A stretch of 64,000 bases of DNA from Limnoperna fortunei (lineage: Eukaryota; Mollusca; Bivalvia; Mytilida; Modiolidae): assembly GCA_944474755.1 (NCBI GenBank), contig OX104122.1, positions 15,944,641 through 16,008,640 of the forward strand, read 5' to 3'. The translations under genes were made by a program, and so were the position numbers. This document shows positions 33,439 through 45,300 of the stretch, piece by piece (the stretch's first letter is position 1; the number at the start of each line of letters is the position of its first letter). Under the pieces are notes generated by a model that made no database searches, was not told the origin of the DNA, and saw only the letters and a program-made list of their open reading frames with translations.

Positions 33439-34768
33439 TACATTATTAATATAGCTTAAGGCTCAATACATGTATATACTTTCAATGTATGTTCTAGAGT
33501 TGTCTCGCTTTGTTTATAAATGACAACGACACAGTGATGTTATTTATGTGTAATGACAACAAGAATAAAAACTTCAAAAAATCAATTAAAAATGTTAATA
33601 TAATTATGTTAGGTATATTATCATCTTATCTCTTTTCTCTTTTATTTCTTAGCGGTGTCGGCAAACTAAAAAGTAGCTAATTCAGCATCGAGGTAGTAAG
33701 TAAAAACAGTAATTAAATCTTTTGGAGGAAAAAAAAGGTATTAAACAAGCTCTTAACAACTACAGCCTAAAGTCATAATAAGACAAACATACACAACACA
33801 AAACAAAAACAGAAAACAGAACGTAAACCGATCCCAATAAAAACCATGGGTACTGAGCTCTTGAAGAGTCAGCTCTGTGACATCTGTCGAGTTACTAATG
33901 TCATGTCAATGAAAAAATCGTCCTGAATATAGATTAGATACTGGCTATTTGAACGTTTAACAAAAATTCACCAAGTTACTTGACTCACCAATAACTAGGC
34001 CAATACAGAAATCTTCACGTAATGGCATCGTAGTTTTTACTATCTTTTGAAACCATACTGTTATTCATGCTTTTGTGTCACTATAAGGTACCAAGTTCTT
34101 AATCCAACTTGACGATTCTGCATTAAAATTCTTCAGGATATATTCCTTTGTTGTTAATATACAATTATGGCCTTTAACAAAGGTAATAATTATTAAATCA
34201 AGAAAGGTTACCATTTCAAAAAGAACTGTTTTGCGAAACATTGTCTTAAGGATAATCGTTTCATATCAAAAAACGATTTGTTTAAGGTTTCACTTTATTT
34301 GGTAAAAATACATATTTATTTGTTAAATGCATTCCGTAAATTACTCCGAATTCATCATCAATTATAGCCACGACAGAGTATACAATTAGTACAACTTCCA
34401 TTTGTAAATGGTAACTATAATAGACCTGGTTATTTGTTGCATATTTGTCATACAGCAATACAGTGTGAACCTTAGCACGTGTTGTCATATACTCGGTCAC
34501 GTAGAAAACATTGTTATAACATATTTACCTAGATAATATCACAGTACATTTAAAAAATGATTCAAGTAATTTAATATTCAATGATGTCAATGTAAAACTT
34601 TAAGACGATATAAAGATTAATTTGTAAACATCCGGTATATGAACGAAAAATGTCCGTATTGTAAATTTGTAGTTGTATAGCGGGTATAGTCAACTTCTAC
34701 ACGATATCATGAAAGTCTGAAAGTCTACTGGATTAATGTTAATTTGTTTTGATTTTGTTCTTGTAAGT

Positions 34769-34769
<1 letters not shown>
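33439..34769. other. AT-rich unassigned sequence
   Basis: An A/C-rich stretch at about 33780-33830 resembles the inverse of one at about 3130-3200, so a dispersed repeat is possible. No gene is recognised. Confidence 0.4.

Positions 34770-34863
<94 letters not shown>
34770..34863. repeat. (ATTT)n microsatellite, about 94 bp
   Basis: An uninterrupted TATTTATTTATT run. Confidence 0.98.
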
Positions 34864-34864
<1 letters not shown>

Positions 34865-35648
34865 CACACAGTGAAAAAGTGACATGTACATGTAGTATAC
34901 CATTTGAAGCAGTTAAACATTTTTTACGAGACATAGTAGCACTTATAAAAAAATCAGAACCCCACCCAGTCCACCCAAAAAAATAATAGGCCCTCTCAAA
35001 GGACTAGGTCATGCTATTTAAAACAGCTAAGCATGTAATTAAAAATACAAAACCAGAACAATCGAAAGTTATAACGAGCACCCAACATACCAAAAATACA
35101 ACAAATGTGTAGCACGAACTCCAATAAACAAATGTCGTGATATCACGTACTTCAATAAAAATATACTTTGTTGTGTAATAATCAAATGACCCATATGGGT
35201 GTAATTTGCAATAAAGAATTTGTATTTTGTAATATGAAATATTTCGCATAAATCATTTACCCTTAAGGCCATTGAACAAACAACAACGAGAAGTTTTGCT
35301 TTATGCTTTTATGACAAAGTTATGAATGTATAATATATTTATACATGTGTATACAACACATAGGTATTTCAATATAAGAGCTTGGAGCAAAAAAATGATA
35401 CGGTTTTCTCTTGTAGTGGTAAATAATTCAACGAGCAAATACTTGACATGGTTTTCTACTGACAAGGCGTAATTAAAAAAGTAATTGAAAACAATCATTG
35501 CTTAAAGAAAACAACACAGCAAGCAACACACTTTCAATTATAAAACAAACATCTAAGCAACGAAATAACCCGTCTGAAGAAAGGTACGAGATCAGGTGCT
35601 CCATAAGGATGGGAAGATCTTTTTTCACTATAGTGAAACTTGTTGTTA
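34864..35648. other. Unassigned sequence
   Basis: Overlapping minus-strand frames at 35004-35272 are Ile/Phe/Tyr-rich and look like AT-bias products. No gene is called. Confidence 0.4.
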
Positions 35649-35953
35649 TGGTCCGAAAGGTCGCGAATGAGAGGAAAGACCAGTATGTTATGGTGTGGAT
35701 CGGTGTATTGTCCCGAACGAGAGGAGAGACCAGGATGTAATGGATCGAATCGGTTTGATGTCCCGAACGAGAAGAGGCCAGGATGTTATGGTCCAGATCG
35801 GAGTGATGCTCCGAACGAGAGAGGCCAGTATGTAATGGATCGACTCGGTGAAATGTCCCGAACGAGGAGAGAGGCCAGTATGTTATGGTCCAGATCGGAG
35901 TGATGTCACGAACGAAAGAACAGACCAGTATATTATGGTCCGGATCGAACGAG
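35649..35953. repeat. ~47-52-bp minisatellite, about six copies
   Basis: Units begin GTCCCGAACGAGAGGAGAG or close variants at about 35709, 35759, 35807, 35854 and 35904, and contain CCAGTATGTTATGGTCC. Frames across it on both strands (such as the minus-strand one to 35988) are repeat products. Confidence 0.9.
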
Positions 35954-36060
35954 AAAACAGATAGTGTGGGTAGGGGGTGATTGCTCATGATGCAAGTACA
36001 ATTGCGCGGAGGTGTTGGTTAATTCCAAAGGAAAATTCTATACAGGAAACCTTTAAGATT

Positions 36061-36258
36061 TTATAATAAATTTTTGATGAAATGTGTGTACATTGTCCTC
36101 GTCGGAAAGTTGGTCAGATCCATACAATCAACTGGAACTTGAAGTGGTAGACTTGATAGAGAGTTGAGTAAGTCATGTCTGATGTTGCTGTATAGAGGAC
36201 AGGACAGGAGAAAATGTAAGGTTGTTACAAGATGGCGAATCAACGACATTTCTGACAA
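36061..36258 (-). pseudogene. Probable LINE reverse transcriptase C-terminal remnant
   Basis: The minus strand reads LVTTLHFLLSCPLYSNIRH then DLLNSLSSLPLQVPVDC. The HFLL.CPLY..R block is typical of the C-terminal zinc-binding region of non-LTR retrotransposon proteins and parallels IHFLLACPL in the LINE at 3561-5246. Only about 65 codons remain and the upstream domains are absent. Confidence 0.55.
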
Positions 36259-37297
36259 ATAAGTGAGAATTTAACGAGCTCGAATTCATACGTATTCTGG
36301 CGCAAAATAGTCGACGTGGTCATTCCACAAGCCGTTCTTTGAGAATAAATACAGATTTGACATTATTTGCTCACACAGATTTCTTCAAATCACTTTAATA
36401 ATTGTATTAATTAAAACATTATACTGAGTTGTTACCTGAGCAGTTTTTACCACACGATATTTGTATAGTGAATAGTTTTCCGAAGGTGTACGATGGTTCC
36501 AATTACTGCAAAATGACAAAGATACACATAATTGTAAAAAAAAAAAGCCTTTTTAATTTTTTACACGGCATGACCATTATTTCATTTAGTGCAAATATGT
36601 GAACCATAATTAAATATGGTAGTAGGAGCTGATGTTAGTGTTAATGTTGACTATTTTGTGATTTATAATTGAAGCAATCAAACTGAGGGCTCAAACAGTT
36701 TATAACCCAAACATGGAGATATATCTAACAAAAACCCTTGTTGATATATTGTTCTTTAACAGCGGCTTTAATGAAGTATTCTTAGACAGTGGCTCAAATA
36801 ATCACATTCCCGTTTGTCACCCAATAAAAAGCAAAGCTTTTTCTATTAACGTAAATATTAAGTAACGAATATTTTGCGTTTAAAAATCAGAAAACGTGAC
36901 ACGTCATTTATGTATAGTAGTTGTATAACAAATGCATACTAGAATGTGCTGGTTTCAAATTCATTATCTTCAAATATGTTCCTTAATATGATCCTCGACC
37001 TCAGATCCATATTGAGTGTAAATCGGCCCGGTTACACACACTATTAATCTGAAGCCATTTAGCTAATTTCTTAGCTCTGTTCTTCTTAGGCAAATCACGT
37101 TGTTAAAACTATTTGTGTCGATTTTTGTAACAGTAAGCTTAAGACACTATCTTTAACAAAATCGAAAATTACATCACATTGTTAAAAAATGTCGGTCGTT
37201 ATTATTCTTAAATTGCATAATATTTAACAAATACTTAACGTAAACATGTATCTGCATTACCATATTACACTAGAGAAAGTCGATCTAGCGATCACTG
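36259..37297. other. AT-rich unassigned sequence
   Basis: No gene, RNA or repeat recognised. Confidence 0.45.
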
Positions 37298-37879
37298 ATA
37301 CCCCCGCTTTTGTAAAAATTTCTAACGTTTTTCGTGGACTGTGACCTTGCAATTTGACAGATTTTCCCCCAAATCGATAGGCTTCTTACCCACATAATAT
37401 ATAACAATATCCCACAGTTTCATTCAAATCAGATGTAAGCATTTTGATTTATTGTCCGGAAACGTTTTTTCTAAAAAAATATCTGGCTTTCCACGGACCG
37501 TGCGACCTAGAAATTTGACGGATTTCCCCCAAAATCGATAGGCTTCTTATCAACCTGATATATAAGATTATCCAAAAGTTTCATTCAAATCAGATGCAAA
37601 CTTTTTGAGTTATTGTCCGGAAACAACTTTTTTGTTAAAATTCCTAACATTTTTCGAGGACTGCAACCTTGAAATTTGACGGATTTCCCCCAAAATCGAT
37701 AGGCTTCTTACCAACCTGATATATAACAATATCCCAAAGTTTCATTCAAATCGGATGTAAACTTTTTGAATTATAATGCGGAAACCAAATGTGGACGGAC
37801 GAACGGACGGACGGAAAGACGGACGGACGGACGGACATGAGGACCACTATATACCCCCACTCTGTCGAGCGGGGATATA
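37298..37879. repeat. 161-bp repeat, three copies, with (ACGG)n tail and inverted ends
   Basis: AATTTGACRGATTTYCCCCC followed by ATCGATAGGCTTCTTA occurs at 37351, 37512 and 37673, an exact 161-bp spacing. The third copy runs into GGACGGACGGACGG repeats (37793-37836). The ends ATACCCCCGCT (37298) and AGCGGGGATAT (about 37868-37879) are inverted repeats, suggesting a mobile unit. Similar (ACGG)n-tailed sequences are common in marine invertebrate genomes. Confidence 0.88.
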
Positions 37880-37946
37880 ATTATTATTGACAAATTTTTA
37901 AGTATACAATGTGACAATTTTGTTATTAGTCAAATGGCATATTTCC

Positions 37947-38051
37947 AAGTCAGGTGTTCTGAGTACGCGTGAGCTCCATCTTCTCCCAAGTCAAGCGTTC
38001 TGAGTCCGCGTGCGCTCCATCATCAGCGAACGGACTCAGAACCCCTGACTT
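37947..38051. mobile_element. Foldback with a duplicated arm
   Basis: AAGTCAGGTGTTCTGAGT at 37947 and AAGTCAAGCGTTCTGAGTCC at about 37988 can each pair with GGACTCAGAACCCCTGACTT ending at 38051, so one arm is present twice. Confidence 0.75.
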
Positions 38052-38985
38052 AAAGAGGATTGTTAAATTTCTACCTAAGGAAGGGATTCTGTAATACATT
38101 TTTATCGAGTGTTATTGTGCTTTGTTATTATTTTTTTAATGAGGGGAGTATCATAGGCTTGTTATTTTGGCGCATGTTTATTTTATTTGTATAAGATCTG
38201 CTTGCTGTTACACTTCATTTAAATGTTGATTCAATGAAAAATAAAGATAATACTTATTATTATTTTAAAAAGATATGAATTTTCTTTGTTCAACCCGACC
38301 AAAACTTAGCTCTAAAACCATAGTTTGAATTATAATTCTTATAATCTATACGCGAGATAATAAAATCTCATACATTATTAATGAAAGCAAACTTGAAAAC
38401 AACTGTTGAATTATCTGTAAGATACTTATTTTTCTTATTGCTTACTACAGGGTTATTCTTGCGGACATTAGTAGTTCAGCATACCCATCAAATGGAACTC
38501 GGAATAGGAATCTCAAAAACAAAAAGTGTAAACGCAGTAATTTGACCTCGCGGATACCGCCATTATTAACTGTCAATTTGTATCCCACCCAACAGCTGTC
38601 ATTTAACAATTCTATTAACATCCTTTATATTTCCCAGCAGTCTACAGAACATAACTTAATCTCTGATCAAATGGATTTCCTATATTAGTTTTTGCTTGTG
38701 CAAAGTTCCGATATCTTTCTAGAAGAAAATTTCAATTAAGATTTCCAAGTTTTCCTTCCTTAATTTTGAAGTAATGAGAAATCAATTTTTTATTTGCTCT
38801 GTTGGTACACACGACTTCAATTCATCAACCTTGCCAATCATTTGATCACTGGAAACGAAGTTTAAAACTTACATTATTAATAAGCTGAGACTAGTGTAAC
38901 TAATACTGATTAATATGGTCCTGTAATAAGCTACCATTCATAGATACGTTTTAAACAAATTACATCTTTACACCCAAAAAACTGA
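38052..38985. other. Unassigned; one acceptor-led open stretch
   Basis: An open frame runs 38410-38688, with a possible acceptor CTTACTACAG at 38450 and about 78 codons to TAG (VILADISSSAYPSNGTRN at the start). It has no domain or partner exon, so it is not called as a gene. AAATAAAGATAATACTTATT at about 38240 resembles a retroelement 3' end. Confidence 0.3.
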
Positions 38986-39042
38986 GTGATTGATTGGTTG
39001 GGGATTAGCGTCCAGTGAGCATTATTACAGCTGTATTCAGGA
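38986..39042 (-). repeat. SINE-type tail fragment on the minus strand
   Basis: GATTGATTGGTTGGGGATTA then GCGTCCAGTGAGCATTATTA matches the layout of the fragment at 28242-28366 (GATT run, then GTCCACTGAGCAGTATTTCA). Confidence 0.6.
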
Positions 39043-39284
39043 CGTCAACACAGTTCAGCATCCTTAAATAATTAAAAATTGAATGCATACTTTTGAAGTT
39101 TTAGCTTCAGCACATGGATTTTACGGAAAGAAAAACAAAAGCCATATAAGACTAGAAATAAATAAAAGAACGCATTCATAAGCCCGGAGTGAGACAGTGC
39201 TGGCTCCGGACGGTATAACGTTTCTTCGTCAATAACGACATATGGGAAGCATTGTTTATTCAATTTAAGTACATGAAAGGGCGA

Positions 39285-40097
39285 AAATATAGGATCTTAC
39301 ATTGGTACAAGTGGATTATCGGATTTCTCCAATCGAGATAGTTAAAGTATGGAATTTTAAGTCCGAGCCTTGGCGAGGACTTAAATTTCCATAATTTAAC
39401 TATTGAGATTGGAGAAATCCGATAATTCAAGAATACTGATGTAAGATTCTGTTTCTCTAATTTTAAAAAGTAGTAAATTTGCGAAACGAAGTACAAATAC
39501 TCCCAACGTCAATTTAACGTTCATGACTTGAATACACGGTAAATGGAAGGTGTTTTGTTTATGACGTCATGAGTTCTTATTATGACGTTATTATTTTAAA
39601 CCAATCAACTGCTGAGAACAAGAAATTCACTAGTGACGAGAACTATATTTTCCACACCAGTCAAGCGGTTGAAATATTACGTCAAAATTAGAGAAATATA
39701 GGATCTTACGTGAGTGGATTATCGGATTTCTCCAATCGAGATAGTTAAATTATGCATTTTAAGTCCGAGCCTTGGCGAGGACTTAAAATTCCATAATTTA
39801 ACTATCGAGATTGGAGAAATCCGATAATCCAAGAGTACTAATGTAAGATTCTGTTTCTCTAATTTTAAAAAGTAGTAAATTTGCGAAACGAAGTACAAAT
39901 TCTCCCAACCCCAATTTTACGTTCATGACTTGAATACGCAGTAAATGGAAGGTGTTTTGTTTATGACGTCATGAGTTCTTATTGTGACGTTATTATTTTT
40001 AACCAATCAACTGCTGAGAACAACAAATTCACTAGTGACGAGAAATATTTTTTCCACACCGGTCAAGCGGTTGGAATATTACGTCAAAATTAGAGAA
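39285..40097. mobile_element. Two tandem head-foldback elements with CRE-bearing tails
   Basis: Each unit (period about 402-409 bp) starts with a foldback head (ATATAGGATCTTAC ... GTAAGATTCTGTTTCTCTAA; heads at 39285-39456 and 39691-39863). A ~230-bp tail follows with TTATGACGTCATGAG and a second TGACGTTATTA. Each tail closes with TTACGTCAAAATTAGAGAA, which repeats the head terminus in inverted form. The head arms include GGATTATCGGATTTCTCCAA and its complement. No coding sequence is present. Confidence 0.9.
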
Positions 40098-40102
40098 CAT
40101 TT

Positions 40103-40507
40103 TATACTAAACGTTACCGTGTCTGTATAAAGGTTTTTTGCCTGACAAAATGAAAACTTACCGCGTTTGATCGAGTTTATGATCCTTTTGTATAGATCCC
40201 ACTCAGGGGCGGATCCAGGAATTTGTGTTTGGGGAGGCGTAAAAGTTCGGCAAAGGGTCTTGGGGACTCTCAAGGCCCCCACAGGTCCAGGGCAACGCCC
40301 TGGTAGGGTTCCAGGGGGCTTATATTCCCGGAAGCTCCGGGAATCTTAGTATTTGGTAGCCATCCAGACAGTTTTCTAGACTCGTTTTATTTTTTACTTC
40401 TGCCTTTCTTTTAGCTGGCTTTATTTTTCAACAATGACCATAAATAATGAATTTTCTTTAATGAAATATCATATTCCTTTTCCTTTTCTCTCGTTTTACC
40501 CTCTCGT

Positions 40508-40604
<97 letters not shown>

Positions 40605-41078
40605 GGGGGGGGGGGGGGGGCGTACGCCCAGTACGCCTTTCCTTGGATCCGCGCCTGCAACTATCATTTTTTGCAATCAACAACAGTTAATCGGCGTTTT
40701 AAAAGCCATTTGTGTATCTCAAAGGGTCTAACGTTGTTTACAAATGTTCGTTTGCTATCGTGACTTACTATGGTATTCGGACGAACCGCGAGACTTTTCC
40801 CGCCCCATCTGCAGACGATTTCGAATAGACAAGAATGAAATGTTCCTAAAGTACACTTACGTTCAAAACAAGGTCAAAATTTAGTATGGAAAATCGCTTT
40901 CTCAAAATGGAAAAACCGCCGCATTTCTAATCGCCGATTATCTGTGGAAAATAATTGATGATTTCAAAAAATGATAGTTGTGATCTACAAAAGGACCATA
41001 AACTCGACCTAACGCGGTAAGCAATTTTCATTTTGTCAGGCATAAAACCATCGTACAGACACGTCAACGTTTAGTATA
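40103..41078. mobile_element. ~1-kb DNA element with ~100-bp terminal inverted repeats
   Basis: Left arm 40103-40199 (TACTAAACGTTACCGTGTCT ... CCTGACAAAATGAAAACTTA ... TGATCCTTTTGTATAGATC) is matched in inverse at 40980-41078 (TGATCTACAAAAGGACCATA ... TTTGTCAGGCATAAAACC ... CGTTTAGTA). A TA dinucleotide borders both ends, compatible with a Tc1/mariner-like TA duplication (inference). No transposase is visible. Another MITE (40204-40657) sits inside. Confidence 0.8.
40204..40657. mobile_element. Nested MITE with (CT)n and G-run
   Basis: The ends CAGGGGCGGATCCAGGAA and TTCCTTGGATCCGCGCCTG are imperfect inverted repeats. It contains (CT)n from about 40513 to 40600 followed by TTTA and 16 G. No clear target duplication was found. 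Frames across the CT run are not genes. Confidence 0.75.
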
Positions 41079-42318
41079 GTTAAAGCGGATATCAACATTT
41101 GGAACAGACTTTGTATCTAGCCACAAGCTTATGTTATTACTTTAGGTGAAATCTTGAGCATGTCATTGTATTAAAAAATATCAACACCTCTTTGTTACGT
41201 AATATACATTACCAGCGAATAAATTACACGGATGGGCAAGCGTATTTTTGCCAGCGTAAAATTTAATATCGTATAGCTTGTTGTAAATATGCATTTTTGA
41301 TCATATTTATGGACATACCATTTAACTTGAAGGGGGGAGCCTTGGTTTTTTGTTTTGGTCAGAAAATTTTTTTCAGAAATATTTATTTTTTGAAGGCGTC
41401 GCGACAGGATATTTCTTTTTATTATTAGCATTATTTTATATAGCAGAAATCCTTCTTTAGAATATTTTTTTTCTTACCCACTGCTGAAAACGCATAAATT
41501 ACTAAAGAATTTTTGATGTGCAATTAAAATCAAACTATTCTATTCCAATATATGTAACTACCATTTTCGAATTCCGATTTCGATTTGTGCTAACCTCTAG
41601 GCTATTTTTTACCAGTGAGATGAATGTTTTAATTTGATTTTAAGACACATAAGAATTAAGGCAATTTATATGTAAATCCATGTCTATGCAAGAGATACAT
41701 TCAGCACGTTTTACGACAACCAGCTTGACAACCAATTAAAGTTTTAAAACTAAAATAAATTTTGTCTAGAAAAGTATTAATGCATTTCTGACCTATTACA
41801 CCTATGAATTAAAGGATATAGAAACCTCCTGTCAAAGTGTCGATAACATTCAACCTGAATTAAAACTTGTACTGATGTAATGTCATTAACTGTAAATCAC
41901 ACGACAGCACTACATCGTTTTCTATATTAAAACGAAAGATATATATTGAATTTGATTAACAGTGAAACGTTTCTGTGGTCGGTTCATTATTAAGCTGCTT
42001 AAATAACATAGACTGTGTAATATATTTGGTAGAAATTTTTCTTAAGCTTACATGCTTTATGTCGATTCAATTGGTGTCAATTTTACAGTTAAACTAACTT
42101 TATTCTGACAACTGCGCAGTGCTGACATTTTATCAATCAACGAAAAACGCTTGGAGTCAGTTAAGATATGTCAATCAAGATAACCGAACGTGTTTATTGA
42201 TGTACTTTTAACGTGTTCAAACATAATTTCTTAGATATAATATAATTATTGAATTAATCTTTGGCCATTAAATAATTTACAGTTCCCACGTTGTTATGGA
42301 ATGTTAACATCTGCGTCA
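41079..42318. other. AT-rich unassigned sequence before array D
   Basis: No gene, RNA or repeat recognised. Confidence 0.5.
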
Positions 42319-45300
42319 GTTATAGCAGCAGTGACCTTGAAGTTGTCCTGTAGTCATGTTATAGCAGTAGTGACCTTGAGGTTGTCCTGTAGTCATGTTA
42401 TGGCAGTACTGACCTTGAGGTTGTCCTGTAGTCATGTTATGGCAGTAGTGACCTTGGGGTTGTCCTGTAGTCATGTTATGGCAGTAGTGACCTTGAGGTT
42501 GTCCTGTAGTCATGTTATGGCAGTAGTGACCTTGAGGTTGTCCTGTAGTCATGTTATGGCAGTACTGACCTTGAGGTTGTCCTGTAGTCATGTTATGGCA
42601 GTAGTGACCTTGGGGTTGTCCTGTAGTCATGTTATGGCAGTACTGACCTTGATGTTGTCCTGTAGTCATGTTATGGCAGTAGTGACCTTGAGATTGTCCT
42701 GTAGTCATGTTATGGCAGCAGTGACCTTGAAGTTGTCCTGTAGTCATGTTATAGCAGTAGTGACCTTGGGGTTGTCCTGTAGTCATGTTATGGCAGTACT
42801 GAACTTGATGTTGTCCTGTAGTCATGTTATGGCAGTAGTGACCTTGAGATTGTCCTGTAGTCATGTTATGGCAGCAGTGACCTTGAAGTTGTCCTGTAGT
42901 CATGTTATAGCAGTAGTGACCTTGGGGTTGTCCTGTAGTCATGTTATGGCAGTAGTGACCTTGGGGTTGTCCTGTAGTCATGTTATGGCAGTACTGACCT
43001 TGATGTTGTCCTGTAGTCATGTTATGGCAGTACTGACCTTGATGTTGTCCTGTAGTCATGTTATGGCAGTACTGACCTTGAGATTGTCCTGTAGTCATGT
43101 TATGGCAGTACTGACCTTGATGTTGTCCTAAAGTCATGTTATGGCAGTACTGACCTTGAGGTTGTCCTAAAGTCATGTAATGGCAGTAGTGACCTTGATG
43201 TTGTCCTGTAGTCATGTTATGGCAGTAGTGAACTTGAGGTTGTCCTAAAGTCATGTTATGGCAGTAATGACCTTGAAGTTGTCCTGTAGTCATGTTATGG
43301 CAGTAGTGACCTTGAAGTTGTCCTGTAGTCATGTTATGGCAGTAGTGACCTTGGGGTTGTCCTGTAGTCATGTTATGGCAGTACTGACCTTGATGTTGTC
43401 CTGTAGTCATGTTATGGCAGTAGTGAACTTGAGGTTGTCCTAAAGTCATGTTATGGCAGTAATGACCTTGAAGTTGTCCTGTAGTCATGTTATGGCAGTA
43501 GTGACCTTGAAGTTGTCCTGTAGTCATGTTATGGCAGTAGTGACCTTGGGGTTGTCCTAAAGTCATGTTATGGCAGTAATGACCTTGAGATTGTCCTGTA
43601 GTCATGTTATGGCAGTAATGACCTTGAGGTTGTCCTAAAGTCATGTTATGGCAGTAGTGAACTTGAGGTTGTCCTGTAGTCATGTTATGGCAGTAGTGAC
43701 CTTGAGGTTGTCCTGTAGTCATGCTATAGCAGTAGTGACCTTGAGGTTGTCCTAAAGTCATGTTATGGCAGTAGTGACCTTGAAGTTGTCCTGTAGTCAT
43801 GTTATGGCAGTACTGACCTTGAGGTTGTCCTAAAGTCATGTTATGGCAGTACTGACCTTGAGGTTGTCCTGTAGTCATGTTATGGCAGTAGTGACCTTGA
43901 GGTTGTCCTGTAGTCATGTTATGGCAGTAGGGACCTTGAGGTTGTCCTAAAGTCATGTTATGGCAGTAGTGACCTTGGGGTTGTCCTGTAGTCATGTTAT
44001 GGCAGTAGTGACTTTGAGGTTGTCCTGTAGTCATGTTATGGCAGTAGTGACCTTGAGGTTGTCCTGTAGTCATGTTATGGCAGTAGTGACCTTGATGTTG
44101 TCCTGTAGTCATGTTATGGCAGTACTGACCTTGAGGTTGTCCTGTAGTCATGTTATGGCAGTACTGACCTTGAGGTTGTCCTGTAGTCATGTTATGGCAG
44201 TACTGACCTTGAGGTTGTCCTGTAGTCATGTTATGGCAGTAGTGACCTTGAGGTTGTCCTGTAGTCATGTTATGGCAGTAGTGACCTTGATGTTGTCCTG
44301 TAGTCATGTTATGGCAGTACTGACCTTGAGGTTGTCCTGTAGTCATGTTATGGCAGTAGTGACCTTGGGGTTGTCCTGTAGTCATGTTATGGCAGTAGTG
44401 ACCTTGATGTTGTCCTGTAGTCATGTTATGGCAGTACTGACCTTGAGGTTGTCCTGTAGTCATGTTATGGCAGTAATGACCTTGAGGTTGTCCTAAAGTC
44501 ATGTTATGGCAGTAGTGAACTTGAGGTTGTCCTGTAGTCATGTTATGGCAGTAGTGAACTTGAGGTTGTCCTGTAGTCATGTTATGGCAGTACTGACCTT
44601 GAGGTTGTCCTGTAGTCATGTTATGGCAGTAGTGACCTTGAGGTTGTGTGTAGTCATGTTATGGCAGTACTGACCTTGATGTTGTCCTGTAGTCATGTTA
44701 TGGCAGTAGTGACCTTGATGTTGTCCTGTAGTCATGTTATGGCAGTAGTGACCTTGATGTTGTCCTGTAGTCATGTTATGGCAGTACTGACCTTGAGGTT
44801 GTCCTGTAGTCATGTTATGGCAGTACTGACCTTGAGGTTGTCCTGTAGTCATGTTATGGCAGTACTGACCTTGAGGTTGTCCTGTAGTCATGTTATGGCA
44901 GTAGTGACCTTGGGGTTGTCCTGTAGTCATGTTATGGCAGTAGTGACCTTGAGGTTGTCCTGTAGTCATGTTATGGCAGTAGTGACCTTGAGGTTGTGTG
45001 TAGTCATGTTATGGCAGTAGTGACCTTGAGGTTGTGTGTAGTCATGTTATGGCAGTACTGACCTTGATGTTGTCCTGTAGTCATGTTATGGCAGTACTGA
45101 CCTTGAGGTTGTCCTGTAGTCATGTTATGGCAGTAGTGACCTTGAGGTTGTGTGTAGTCATGTTATGGCAGTACTGACCTTGATGTTGTCCTGTAGTCAT
45201 GTTATGGCAGTAGTGACCTTGAGATTGTCCTGTAGTCATGTTATGGCAGTAGTGAACTTGAGGTTGTCCTGTAGTCATGTTATGGCAGTAGTGAACTTGA

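Noticed and set aside
40434..40763. Ser/Leu-repeat frames (and Arg/Glu-repeat on the minus strand) as proteins
   Set aside because: They are translations of a (CT)n microsatellite inside a MITE.
42316..44619. A 767-codon minus-strand frame (MTTGQPQGHYCHN repeats) as a Gln/His-rich protein gene
   Set aside because: It lies wholly inside a 39-bp array, is broken by one-base-short monomers, and the opposite strand is also open.
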